The notes beneath the pieces are model-generated. The model saw only the letters and a list, made by a program, of their open reading frames with translations. It was not told the DNA's origin and ran no database searches. 43,222 nt of DNA from a virus: the IMG/VR virus record IMGVR_UViG_3300034092_000355, positions 1-43,222 of that record. One strand, given 5' to 3'. How positions within the stretch are numbered: the stretch's first letter is position 1; every line of letters begins with the position of its first letter. Below, piece by piece: positions 1-7,288 of the stretch. Both the position numbers and the translations under genes were made by a program.

Positions 1-522
1 AACAACAAGTACGTGTCTTTGCCAAACGATTTCTTGTCTGTGTTTTCGTTGGCATTGGTGACAGGTGTTACCGGCGCAAACCTAGACACTGGCACGTACG
101 AGTACTTGCTCAACAAGGATGTAAACTTTATCCGGCAGGCTTACCCCAGCCCGAACGCAACAGGCGAGCCAAAATACTACGCTTTGTTCGGGCCAACGAT
201 TGTCAGTTCAGCGATCACCACTGAGCTATCACTCATCCTCGGCCCAACGCCTGATGCTGCGTATTACGTAGAGTTGCATTACTTCTACTACCCCGTTTCA
301 ATTGTCACGGCTGGCACATCTTGGCTTGGCGATAATTACGATCCCGTCCTGTTGTACGGCTCTCTGGTAGAGGCAAACACGTTCATGAAGGGTGAAGCCG
401 ACATGACCGCCTTGTACAACGGAAAATACACAGAAGCTTTAGCACAGGCCAAACGACTTGGTGATGGACTTGAGCGCGGAGATGCGTATCGGGACGGTCA
501 GTACAAGCAAAAGGTGATCTGA
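1..522 (+). CDS. Phage head-tail adaptor protein, 5'-truncated
   Basis: The reading frame is open to the left edge, so the true start probably lies outside the window; GTG at 13 would give 169 aa. The protein resembles the adaptor (head completion) proteins of podovirus-like phages of the SU10/P22 gp4 type, which bind under the portal and connect it to the tail. The recognisable part is the C-terminal half: a Tyr-rich strand region followed by the helical signature DPVLLYGSLVEA and FMKGE, then an amphipathic helix (YNGKYTEALAQAKRLGDG). It is followed after 1 base by the next structural gene, consistent with one late transcript. Family assignment rests on recall of this signature, not on a search. 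Confidence 0.7.
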   Translation, partial: NNKYVSLPNDFLSVFSLALVTGVTGANLDTGTYEYLLNKDVNFIRQAYPSPNATGEPKYYALFGPTIVSSAITTELSLILGPTPDAAYYVELHYFYYPVSIVTAGTSWLGDNYDPVLLYGSLVEANTFMKGEADMTALYNGKYTEALAQAKRLGDGLERGDAYRDGQYKQKVI

Positions 523-523
523 T

Positions 524-940
524 ATGGCATTTGACCAGACACTCACCACAAGCTTCAAGCAGGATATTTTGCTGGGTGTACACGACCTTGACACAGACAC
601 GCTGAAGATGGCCTTGTACTTGGCGACAGCCAACCTTGACGCAGACACCACCGTTTACACAGCAACAGGCGAAACATCCGGTACAGGCTATACAGCCGGT
701 GGCAATGTGTTGACAGGCGTTACGGTTCAGACCTCGGGCACAACAGCCTTTGTAGATTTTGCCAACCCCACATGGAACCCCGCCAATTTCACGGCACGTG
801 GCGCGTTAATTTATAACGTCACCAAGAGCAACAAAGCGATTGCTATATTGGACTTTGGCTCTGACAAGGTGGCGACCACCACCTTTGTTGTTGAGATGCC
901 AGCCAACACAGTGTCATCTGCGTTAATTAGAATTTCATAA
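524..940 (+). CDS. Virion structural protein, paralogue A
   Basis: A 138-aa protein rich in Thr, Ala and Gly with a beta-sandwich-like composition. It begins with a short helix (residues 1-20) followed by a segment of the form LKMALYLATANLDADT, and ends with a conserved strand pair (SNKAIAILDFGS, then FVVEMPANT). The 158-aa protein at 1154-1630 has the same layout and near-identical key phrases (YTATGETSGTGYTAGG against YSASNEVSGTGYSAGG), so the two are paralogues. Such proteins are common beside adaptor genes in aquatic podovirus-like phages and are usually listed as structural. The exact role (decoration, tail ring or fibre base) cannot be told from the sequence. Confidence 0.75.
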   Translation: MAFDQTLTTSFKQDILLGVHDLDTDTLKMALYLATANLDADTTVYTATGETSGTGYTAGGNVLTGVTVQTSGTTAFVDFANPTWNPANFTARGALIYNVTKSNKAIAILDFGSDKVATTTFVVEMPANTVSSALIRIS

Positions 941-948
941 GGACCAAC

Positions 949-1143
949 ATGCTTGTAACCACAACCAAAGGCGACATGGATGACTCCCTGCTTGAAAAGC
1001 GGGAAGGCACAGTGGATAATGACAACGAACTCACGACATGGGTTGAGTACTGGTTGGACGGAGAGCTTGTCCACCGTTCTGCGCATGTGACCTTGAAAAA
1101 AACAGCCGTCTTTGGTGGCGGCGAAACAGCTTCTTTTGCTTAA
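949..1143 (+). CDS. Small protein between structural paralogues
   Basis: A 64-aa protein with no recognised family. The composition is charged at the N-terminus (MDDSLLEKREGTVDNDNE) and beta-like afterwards (TTWVEYWLDGELVHRSAHVTLK). ATG at 949 sits 8 bases after the preceding stop and is preceded by AAGGACC, a usable ribosome site. Its place between two paralogous structural genes, on the same strand and with tight spacing, makes it a likely minor virion or assembly component. Function unknown. Confidence 0.6.
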   Translation: MLVTTTKGDMDDSLLEKREGTVDNDNELTTWVEYWLDGELVHRSAHVTLKKTAVFGGGETASFA

Positions 1144-1153
1144 AGGATAAATC

Positions 1154-1630
1154 ATGGCAAACACTCAATCAATGTGTACCTCGTTCATGGGCGAGCTAAT
1201 GACCGCAACCCATAACTTTGGAACGGCACCGACCCGCGGAACAAGCGCAACCGACACGTTTAAAGCGGCTTTGTATTTGACATCCGCCACAGTTAACGCA
1301 TCTACCACGGCGTACTCTGCTTCGAATGAGGTGTCTGGTACGGGTTACTCCGCAGGGGGCGTAACGGTAACGGCTGCAACCCCTCCTACGGCAACAAACT
1401 CTTCGGCAACTGCGGGGGTGGCGTTTTTTACCCCTTCGGCATCCATTGTTTACACAACAGTAACTTTGTCTACGGCGTTTGATGCGGTGTTGATTTACAA
1501 CTCTACGCAAAGTAACAAGGCGGTTTCTGTCCATACGTTTGGCAGTCAGACCATCACGGCGGGTACTTTTACTTTGACAATGCCTGCTGATACGACATCA
1601 ACTGCTTTGTTGCGTCTGGCTACAACCTAA
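1154..1630 (+). CDS. Virion structural protein, paralogue B
   Basis: A 158-aa Thr/Ala/Ser-rich protein, paralogous to the 138-aa product at 524-940. Both share the MALYL/AALYL strand, the SGTGYxAGG turn, the SNKAxxxxxFGS strand and the closing FxxxMPAxTxxxALxR. This copy has about 20 extra residues, mainly a Thr/Ala-rich insert near residues 75-100. ATG follows AAAGGATAA. The duplicated pair with a small gene between suggests an ancient tandem duplication. Role inferred from context only. Confidence 0.7.
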   Translation: MANTQSMCTSFMGELMTATHNFGTAPTRGTSATDTFKAALYLTSATVNASTTAYSASNEVSGTGYSAGGVTVTAATPPTATNSSATAGVAFFTPSASIVYTTVTLSTAFDAVLIYNSTQSNKAVSVHTFGSQTITAGTFTLTMPADTTSTALLRLATT

Positions 1631-1655
1631 GCGGAGGCGGCGTAAGCCGTAGACC

Positions 1656-2498
1656 ATGTTTGGTATATCCGCATTTGCACAGGCCCCATTTGCGGCTCTC
1701 GGTGAAAACGTAGTCGTCGTTGCCCTGACGGGCGTGTCCGCGTCCGGGAATGTTGGATCAGTTCTCAGTGGGCAAGAACTAACGGGCGTGTCTGCGTCTG
1801 GGGCTGTTGGGTCTGTAACAGGCTCAAGCACCGTTGCTCTGTCGGGTGTTGCGGCCTCCGGTTTTGTTGGATCAGTTACTGCGGCTTCGACAGTTGCCCT
1901 GACGGGCGTGTCTGCATCTGGAGAGGTTGGCACTGTTGCTCGCGGGGACACAGCATTTGCTCTGTCAGGGGTAGAGGCTTTAGGGGGTGTTGGTTCCGTC
2001 GGGGTGACAAACTCTCTTGCCCTGATTGGCGTGTCTGCGGCGGGGGCCGTTGGTACTGTTTCTCGCGGGCCAACATTATTTGCCCTGACAGGGGTTGAGG
2101 CTTCCGGCGCTGTTGGGACAATGATCTACAACGAGTCGGATGCAACATCCGGCGATGTGGCAATAGGCGAAGTTGGCACAGTAGCCCCCTCTCTCACCGT
2201 CGCTCTTACGGGGGTGGCGGCTTCAGGTTTTGCAGGCACGGTGAGCCACAGCAAAACAATTGCGCTGACTGGAAATTTGGCAATCGGAACCGCTGGATCG
2301 GTTGGGTTTACAGAGTCTTTTGCGCTGTCTGGGGTGCAAGCCTCGGGCGCGGCTGGAACTGTAATCGCCGTTTATTGGATTTTGGTAGATGACAGTCAAA
2401 CTCCAAACTGGCAAAATATCAACGATTCTCAAACACCCAACTGGGCGCTGGTAAATAACGCAGAAACGGCTGATTGGTCGTTGGTTGAGACGGATTAA
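1656..2498 (+). CDS. Repeat-built virion protein (about 11 GV-rich repeats, then W repeats)
   Basis: A 280-aa protein. After about 20 N-terminal residues come roughly eleven tandem units of 18-21 residues with the consensus ALTGVxASGxVGxV plus a variable linker of 5-8 residues. The last ~40 residues switch to a second, shorter repeat of about 11 residues ending in NW or DW (DDSQTPNW, NDSQTPNW, NNAETADW). Repeats of this kind fold as elongated beta structures in phage fibres and spikes. The repeats are imperfect at DNA level, so they are old or under selection to diverge. It follows the structural paralogues and precedes the fibre cluster. Probably a fibre shaft or tail-surface protein; not proven. 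Confidence 0.7.
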   Translation: MFGISAFAQAPFAALGENVVVVALTGVSASGNVGSVLSGQELTGVSASGAVGSVTGSSTVALSGVAASGFVGSVTAASTVALTGVSASGEVGTVARGDTAFALSGVEALGGVGSVGVTNSLALIGVSAAGAVGTVSRGPTLFALTGVEASGAVGTMIYNESDATSGDVAIGEVGTVAPSLTVALTGVAASGFAGTVSHSKTIALTGNLAIGTAGSVGFTESFALSGVQASGAAGTVIAVYWILVDDSQTPNWQNINDSQTPNWALVNNAETADWSLVETD

Positions 2499-2506
2499 GG
2501 ATACAT

Positions 2507-2965
2507 ATGGCTCTCGTACTTGCAGACCGGGTAAAAGAAACAACCACCACGACAGGTACTGGGACAGTAACGCTTCTGGGCGCATCAACGGGGTTCCAGT
2601 CGTTCGCGGCAGTTGGCGACGCCAACACCACCTATTACGCTATCGTGGCTCAAACCGGCACTGAATGGGAAGTTGGGATTGGTACGTATGCAACATCAGG
2701 CACAACCTTAGCCCGAACAGTGGTGTTGTCATCGTCTAACAGCGGATCAGCAGTCAACTTTAGCGCCGGAACAAAAGACGTATTTGTTACCTACCCGTCA
2801 GAACGCGCCGTGATTGGGGGTGAGGGTTATGTTGAAAACTCCGCAACGGTTGCTGTTAGCTCGACTATTACGGCAGGAAACAACGCCATGAGCGCGGGGC
2901 CAGTCACAATTAACTCAGGCATTACAGTAACAGTTCCTAGCGGTAGCCGCTGGGTTGTCGTTTAA
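2507..2965 (+). CDS. Tail-fibre-associated structural protein with duplicated C-terminal module
   Basis: A 152-aa protein. Residues 1-105 form a domain often seen in aquatic phages (VTLLGASTGFQSFAAVGD, then YYAIVAQTGTEWEVGIGTY and TLARTVVLSSSNSG). Residues ~115-152 form a second module (NNAMSAGPVTINSGITVTV and SGSRWVVV) that recurs at the C-terminus of the 322-aa fibre protein at 3023-3991. ATG follows AAGGATAC. Its position suggests it links the fibre to the tail or is a short fibre itself. The domain is recognised from memory of phage structural proteins without an assigned biochemical role. Confidence 0.7.
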   Translation: MALVLADRVKETTTTTGTGTVTLLGASTGFQSFAAVGDANTTYYAIVAQTGTEWEVGIGTYATSGTTLARTVVLSSSNSGSAVNFSAGTKDVFVTYPSERAVIGGEGYVENSATVAVSSTITAGNNAMSAGPVTINSGITVTVPSGSRWVVV

Positions 2966-3022
2966 CGGCAGTTGCCCACCATGCTTAAATCTGCGAAAAT
3001 AACTTGAACGTAAGGGAAAGAC

Positions 3023-3991
3023 ATGGCAAGCACGTATTCAGACCTTAAATTTGAGCTGATTGGCACGGGCGAACAAGCAGGCTCTTGGGGCAGCACGACC
3101 AACGATAACATTGGCACGGCTATTGAGCAGGCCCTTGTCGGATTAGGCAACCCTGTTTTTACCAGCGACACCAACCTGACTATCAGCCTGAGCAACACAG
3201 TTGCGCTTCAGACGGCGCGAGCCTTGGTCCTGAACGCTACGTCTACGGGCAGTCTGACGGTTACCCGTGAGTTGGTGGTGCCAACCATCGAGAAGCAGTA
3301 CATTGTTCAGAACAACACCTCGGGCGGTCAAAGCATTACCGTGAAGACCTCGGGCGGGACGGGTATCACGGTGCCCAACGGGCGCAAGGCGCATTTGTAT
3401 GTAGACGGCACCAACGTCATCCAGATGTTCGACTTCGTAGACATCAACGGTGGTGCAATTGACGGCACTGTTATTGGTGGCGCTACTACGGCAGCGGGTA
3501 GTTTTACAACACTCAACGCCACCGTCTTGACCGCCACCGCAGACTCGGCCTTCACGTCTACAGGTGCTGTGCAGATTTCCAAGGGAACGACAGCAGAGCG
3601 CCCCACGGGCGTTACGGGCAAGCTAAGGTTCAACACTACCACTGGTGAGTTTGAGGGCTACACGGGCGCTGGTTGGGCTTCTGTGGGCGGTTCTGCAATT
3701 GTCAACGACACCAGCACAGCGTCAAATATTTTCCCGCTGATGGCAAGTGCAACAAGCGGCACGGCCTTGACAGTCAACACCAGCAATGCCAAGCTGCTGT
3801 ACAAGCCTTCAACGGGGGAGTTTCAGTCAACAGTATTGGTGGCCTCAAACGGCATTGTGGTGAACAGCCAGACGGTGGCAGAGAATTACACTATTGCCGC
3901 AACAAACAACGCAATGTCCTCTGGCCCAATCACTATCAACTCCGGCATCACAGTCACAGTCTCCAGCGGCTCTCGCTGGGCTGTTGTTTGA
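3023..3991 (+). CDS. Tail fibre protein
   Basis: A 322-aa protein with an N-terminal virion-attachment-like domain (YSDLKFELIGTGEQAGSWG, residues 4-22) and a beta-helical or strand-rich middle with a GGAxDGTxIGGxTxAxGxFTTLxAT motif near residues 150-175, a hallmark of many phage fibres. A GRLRFNT-like strand (GKLRFNTTTGEFEGYTGAGW) lies near residues 195-215. The last ~40 residues repeat the C-terminal module of the 152-aa protein upstream (TINSGITVTV, SGSRWAVV). It would sit at the tail and contribute to receptor contact. ATG follows AAGGGAAAGAC. Confidence 0.8.
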   Translation: MASTYSDLKFELIGTGEQAGSWGSTTNDNIGTAIEQALVGLGNPVFTSDTNLTISLSNTVALQTARALVLNATSTGSLTVTRELVVPTIEKQYIVQNNTSGGQSITVKTSGGTGITVPNGRKAHLYVDGTNVIQMFDFVDINGGAIDGTVIGGATTAAGSFTTLNATVLTATADSAFTSTGAVQISKGTTAERPTGVTGKLRFNTTTGEFEGYTGAGWASVGGSAIVNDTSTASNIFPLMASATSGTALTVNTSNAKLLYKPSTGEFQSTVLVASNGIVVNSQTVAENYTIAATNNAMSSGPITINSGITVTVSSGSRWAVV

Positions 3992-4003
3992 AAGGAAACA
4001 AAC

Positions 4004-4678
4004 ATGACTTTAATTCTAAGCGGCACTGACGGCCTTTCTGATGTGGACGGCACAGCAGCCGCCCCTGCTATTCGCGGCACTGATGCCAACACCGGCATCT
4101 TTTTTGGTACAGACATCATCGGGTTTAGTGAAGGCGGTGTTGAGTCTGCGCGGTTCAACGCAGATGCCCAATTTGTTGCCGCCTCTGGTACAGCCGCGTT
4201 GCCCGTCATTACGACTACCGGCGATGTCAACACAGGCATCTTCTTCCCTGCCGCTGACACAGTGGCTGTCAGCACTGGCGGCACAGAACGCGCCCGTATC
4301 GAATCAACGGGAAATTTCCTTGTCAAGCGACAAATTACTTCATTTACCACAAACGGGTTTGGAGTTTTTCGTTCGGGAAGCAGTCTTGATGTTGCAGATG
4401 GTTCCACCATTACCTTATCTAGTGGGTCTGCTGCTCAATTGATTTGTGTTACATGTGGGACTTCTGGAAATGGGGGCACATTTTTTGCCAATTACAATGT
4501 AACAGTTTCACAAATTGGCGGGTCTGCTACTCAAATATCAACTACTGATGCAGGTGTTGTTGATATTGCTGTGTATAAATCTATAAATAACAACACAGTT
4601 ACATTTAAGAATCGCTCTGGATTTACAAAAAATTACACAATCTCTATTTTTTGTGCCGACAATGGTGACACAGTTTAA
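4004..4678 (+). CDS. Tail fibre or receptor-tip protein
   Basis: A 224-aa protein. The N-terminal half holds two copies of a fibre repeat (PAIRGTDANTGIFFGTD and PVITTTGDVNTGIFFPAAD), each followed by a short strand with a Gly-Gly turn (SEGGVESARF, STGGTERARI). The C-terminal half (from about residue 110) is unlike the N-terminus: Ser/Thr/Asn-rich with visibly more AT-rich codons. This fits a conserved virion-proximal half fused to an exchanged receptor-binding tip. The small gene at 4693 follows directly and may be its partner or chaperone. Confidence 0.75.
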   Translation: MTLILSGTDGLSDVDGTAAAPAIRGTDANTGIFFGTDIIGFSEGGVESARFNADAQFVAASGTAALPVITTTGDVNTGIFFPAADTVAVSTGGTERARIESTGNFLVKRQITSFTTNGFGVFRSGSSLDVADGSTITLSSGSAAQLICVTCGTSGNGGTFFANYNVTVSQIGGSATQISTTDAGVVDIAVYKSINNNTVTFKNRSGFTKNYTISIFCADNGDTV

Positions 4679-4692
4679 TTAAAGGAAAAATC

Positions 4693-4935
4693 ATGCAAGT
4701 TGAAATCAAAAACTTTGAAAACGAAACTGACAATAAGTTTGTCGGCTTTAATATTCGCAACGATGCAAACGCTTTGTTTATTATTGACAAACGAGTTCCA
4801 TTGGTAAATGGAAAAACTGATGAGCAATATGTCCAAGATGCGCTTGCTCTTGCAAAACCAGAGATTGACGAATGGTTGGCATCACAGTCTTTTGTTGGTC
4901 GCAAGTGGAATATTGCAACCAACTCTTTTGAATGA
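4693..4935 (+). CDS. Small protein paired with the upstream fibre
   Basis: An 80-aa acidic protein (VEIKNFENETDNKFVGFNI; later EQYVQDALALAKPEIDEWL). There is no signal peptide or membrane segment. It follows the 224-aa fibre and shares its AT-rich base use, and a similar small gene follows each of the next two fibre genes, so a role as fibre assembly chaperone or tip partner is plausible. Family not recognised. Its stop codon overlaps the ATG of a 19-codon frame at 4932. Confidence 0.65.
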   Translation: MQVEIKNFENETDNKFVGFNIRNDANALFIIDKRVPLVNGKTDEQYVQDALALAKPEIDEWLASQSFVGRKWNIATNSFE

Positions 4936-4991
4936 CTAAAACAGCAGCCATGACAACCCGCATCACCGCACTTGAAGGAGCAGCAGCATGA
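4932..4991 (+). CDS. Possible 19-aa coupled mini-gene
   Basis: A 19-codon frame starting MTKTAAMTTRITALEG and ending in Ala residues. Its ATG overlaps the stop of the upstream small gene (ATGA at 4932-4935) and its stop overlaps the ATG of the next fibre gene (ATGA at 4988-4991). The frame contains the ribosome site of the downstream gene (GAAGGAGCAGCAGC). TRITALE is a coiled-coil-like phrase often seen at the start of phage fibre-associated proteins, so this may be a remnant of such a gene kept as a translational coupler. No independent evidence for a functional product. Confidence 0.4.
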   Translation: MTKTAAMTTRITALEGAAA

Positions 4992-5599
4992 GCAGCATTG
5001 CAGTAACGGCCTCGGCAACCGGCACGGGCACAGTCACCCTGTTAGCACCCATCACAAACACAAACAGGACGCTGACGCTGCCTGATGCTACTGACACAGT
5101 GGCGGGTATTGCCGCGACTCAGACGCTGACTAACAAAACTATAAATGCAAGCCAATTAGTTGATGCGTCTGTAACACAAGCAAAACTTGGAACAAACGTG
5201 GCTGGCAACGGCCCTGCATTTAGGGCAACCCGTTCAACAGCGCAGACCCCATCAAGTAGCACTTGGACAAAAGTTACGTTTGATACAGAAACATTTGACA
5301 CAAATAGCAATTTTGCTTCCAGTAGATTTACGCCAACTGTTGCTGGGTATTATCAGTTTAATTGGTCGGGTGGTGTTACGGGGTCTGCAAGTGAAGCATA
5401 TGTGGCACTCTATAAAAATGGAAGTAATGAAATTTATAATTTTATGATTGGTGTCTTAACACAAAATGGGTATTTTGCAAATGATTTGCAATATGCTAAT
5501 GGCACGACTGACTATTTTGAAGTATATATTTATATTACTGATGATGCCCCGTCTTGTAGTGTTTTAAATATGTCTGGTTTTCTTGCAAGGGGCGCATAA
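4988..5599 (+). CDS. Tail fibre with C1q-like receptor-binding domain
   Basis: A 203-aa protein. Residues 1-75 carry a shared fibre N-terminus (GTGTVTLLAP, TNTNRTLTLPD, TQTLTNKTI). Residues ~78-203 look like a C1q/TNF-like trimeric jelly roll: PAFRATRST at its start, WTKVTFDTETFDTN, then RFTPTVAGYYQFN, which is the strongest C1q-type signature, and YVALYKNG. Such domains form trimeric tips on phage fibres and bind cell-surface ligands. The C-terminal half is strikingly AT-rich compared with the N-terminal half, suggesting recent exchange of the tip. The 54-aa XkdW-like gene follows after 1 base. Confidence 0.8.
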   Translation: MSSIAVTASATGTGTVTLLAPITNTNRTLTLPDATDTVAGIAATQTLTNKTINASQLVDASVTQAKLGTNVAGNGPAFRATRSTAQTPSSSTWTKVTFDTETFDTNSNFASSRFTPTVAGYYQFNWSGGVTGSASEAYVALYKNGSNEIYNFMIGVLTQNGYFANDLQYANGTTDYFEVYIYITDDAPSCSVLNMSGFLARGA

Positions 5600-5600
5600 C

Positions 5601-5765
5601 ATGACACTCTACGACAAAATCAAAGCACTGTATCCTACGCTGACTCAGCAGGACTTCCTGACCACCATCCGCTTGCAGAACGACTCTGACGGCAAGGGTG
5701 ACTACATTGCCGCTTGGGATCACCCGACCCTGGCACGACCCACTGAGGAGCAACTGAATGGCTAA
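5601..5765 (+). CDS. XkdW-like small protein
   Basis: A 54-aa protein beginning MTLYDKIKALYPTLT, with QDFLTTIRLQNDSDGKGDYI and AAWDHPTLARPTEEQL. This matches the small XkdW/YorD-type phage proteins, which typically lie next to tail-fibre genes and contain the YPxLTxxDF and I.LQNDSDG..YI.xW phrases. Function in the family is not established. I prefer ATG at 5601 to a TTG at 5583, which would lie inside the upstream gene. The stop overlaps the start of the next fibre gene (ATG at 5758) by 8 bases, so translation is probably coupled. Confidence 0.7.
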   Translation: MTLYDKIKALYPTLTQQDFLTTIRLQNDSDGKGDYIAAWDHPTLARPTEEQLNG

Positions 5766-6357
5766 CGGAACAATTGCAGCAAGCCAGCTTGAGATGCTGT
5801 CCCTAAGCGGGACGGGCATCATCACCATCACGCCACCGGCTACCAACACGAACAGGGCGATCACTCTGCCTGACGCAGCGGGTGCGCTTGTTGTGTCTGG
5901 CACAACCCCGAGCTTGAACGGCATCACCTTCCCCGCTACGCAATCGGCAAGCGCTGACGCAAACACGCTGGATGATTATGAGGAGGGGACTTTTACGCCA
6001 ATCATTGTTGGCGGCACTACTGCTGGTACAGCAACATATACCTCGCAAACTGGTCAGTACACAAAAATTGGAAATAGAGTTTTAATTAGCATTCGAATAG
6101 GTTATAACAGCGGAACTGGAACAGGGACTTTAAATATAGGTGGATTACCCTTTACAACAGATAGCGCAGGCGCATCTTTAAGTAACTATTCTGATGGTAT
6201 TTCAATGACAGCAGGCCATGTAATGCAACTTATAACAGGAACTAGTAACACACTAATAAATGTTAATTCAGTCGCAACTGGCGGCGGTTCTGATGCAAAT
6301 GTTGCTTATGATGCACAAGGATTTATGGCAGTAAATGGTAATTACAAAATTGCTTAA
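5758..6357 (+). CDS. Tail fibre protein with exchanged tip
   Basis: A 199-aa protein. The N-terminal ~75 residues are related to those of the 203-aa fibre upstream (GTGIITITPPATNTNRAITLPD here, in two overlapping phrases GTGIITITPP and TNTNRAITLPD). Next comes a junction phrase typical of phage receptor-binding tips (NTLDDYEEGTFTP, residues ~68-80), then YTSQTGQYTKIGNRVLISI, a repeat-strand signature of many fibre tips. The last ~100 residues are Ser/Gly/Asn-rich and AT-rich in sequence. It is likely a trimeric fibre contacting the host surface. The 80-aa gene at 6402 follows as the third small partner. Confidence 0.75.
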   Translation: MANGTIAASQLEMLSLSGTGIITITPPATNTNRAITLPDAAGALVVSGTTPSLNGITFPATQSASADANTLDDYEEGTFTPIIVGGTTAGTATYTSQTGQYTKIGNRVLISIRIGYNSGTGTGTLNIGGLPFTTDSAGASLSNYSDGISMTAGHVMQLITGTSNTLINVNSVATGGGSDANVAYDAQGFMAVNGNYKIA

Positions 6358-6401
6358 TTATCTACATTGGATTATGCAGTCGGACATTTAAAGGAAATCA
6401 A

Positions 6402-6644
6402 ATGGCACTCACCGAAACCAAAGTTATCGACCAAATCACCGTCACCGAGAACGGCATTGTGCTGTACCGCGAGGCTACACGCATCCTAAAAGACGGCGAC
6501 CAGATTGCTCAGACCTTTCACCGCACCAGCCTGACACCGGGCCAAGACCTCACTGGTCAACCTGCCAATGTCGTGGCAATCTGCAATGCGGCTTGGACTG
6601 CTGAAGTGGTTGCGGCGTATCAGGCTCAAGTCGCAGCAGCTTAG
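6402..6644 (+). CDS. Small conserved fibre-region protein
   Basis: An 80-aa protein (MALTETKVIDQITVTENGIV; later YREATRILKDGDQIAQTFHR). It ends in an Ala-rich helix (AWTAEVVAAYQAQVAAA). Proteins of this form, with the phrase VLYREATRIxxDG, follow fibre genes in many aquatic phages; no function is established for them. It is the last gene before the lysis cassette. ATG is preceded by AAAGGAAATCAA, a good ribosome site. Confidence 0.7.
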   Translation: MALTETKVIDQITVTENGIVLYREATRILKDGDQIAQTFHRTSLTPGQDLTGQPANVVAICNAAWTAEVVAAYQAQVAAA

Positions 6645-6666
6645 CAAGAAACGGACTGTGTAAATT

Positions 6667-6825
6667 GTGGACGCGCTGCCGCCATTACCGCCAGCAGCAC
6701 AAGCACCTGCTCCAACCTTTGAGTGCGTAAGGTGGTCGTGGTCCTCGGACCGCAAAGAAGTTTGGTGTCTCCAGTGGCGAGAAAAAGGCAAACCTGAACC
6801 TAAGAAGGTAGCGGAAAGTGATTGA
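6667..6825 (+). CDS. Small Pro-rich protein with CxRW...CLxW motif
   Basis: A 52-aa product if translation begins at GTG 6667. The N-terminus is Pro/Ala-rich (DALPPLPPAAQAPAP), followed by TFECVRWSWSSDRKEVWCLQW with two Cys 14 residues apart, and a basic end. The Cys and Trp pattern is familiar from small proteins that precede lysis genes in aquatic phages. The frame overlaps the next gene by 8 bases, consistent with coupling. The ribosome site is weak, so the start is uncertain. Possibly membrane-associated or secreted, but no signal peptide is visible. Confidence 0.5.
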   Translation: MDALPPLPPAAQAPAPTFECVRWSWSSDRKEVWCLQWREKGKPEPKKVAESD

Positions 6826-7288
6826 TCCGATTACAGCCCTTGCAGGCATACAGGCAGCAGTTGCGCTCATCAAGAAGGTCAGCAAAACCGTTGACGATGT
6901 GTCGTCTCTTGGGCCTGTCCTTGGCAAGTACTTTGACGCAAAGTCCACCGCCACCAAGGCGGTTGTTCAGGCCAAGAAGTCCAAGTCATCAATGGGCACG
7001 GCCATCCAGATCGAGATGGCGCTCGACCAAGCTAGACGGTTTGAAGATGAGTTGCAACTCCTGTTCATGCAGGCGGGGAAAATAGACGTCTGGAACCGCA
7101 TAAAGTCCAGAGCAGCGGCGATGGATGTGGAGTCTGCCCATGATGCGCGGCGGGAGCGTGAGTCTGCGGTCAAGCGCAATCAAGAGATGGATGAGGTTGT
7201 TGAGTTGGCCTTGCTGGCAGTTATCTTTTTTAGCTTAGTCGGGGTGATCTTATATTTCACTATTGGCATCCTTGAGCAGCAAAGATGA
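6818..7288 (+). CDS. Membrane-anchored coiled-coil protein of the lysis region
   Basis: A 156-aa protein starting at GTG 6818 behind AAGAAGG. It opens with an Ala-rich helix (DPITALAGIQAAVALIKK), has a long charged helical middle (residues ~60-125, YNRI-like segment VWNRIKSRAAAM), and ends in one clear membrane helix (VVELALLAVIFFSLVGVILYF, residues ~127-150). A similar protein occurs just before holin or endolysin genes in many marine and freshwater phages. No enzymatic motif. It could be part of the lysis apparatus, for example a spanin-like membrane linker, but classic Rz/Rz1 features are absent. The stop overlaps the next ATG (ATGA). Confidence 0.65.
   Translation: MIDPITALAGIQAAVALIKKVSKTVDDVSSLGPVLGKYFDAKSTATKAVVQAKKSKSSMGTAIQIEMALDQARRFEDELQLLFMQAGKIDVWNRIKSRAAAMDVESAHDARRERESAVKRNQEMDEVVELALLAVIFFSLVGVILYFTIGILEQQR

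Noticed and set aside
1700-2340. Repeats in the structural gene as a CRISPR array
   Set aside because: Repeats are imperfect, in frame, about 60 bases apart without constant repeats or unique spacers, and code for a regular protein repeat.
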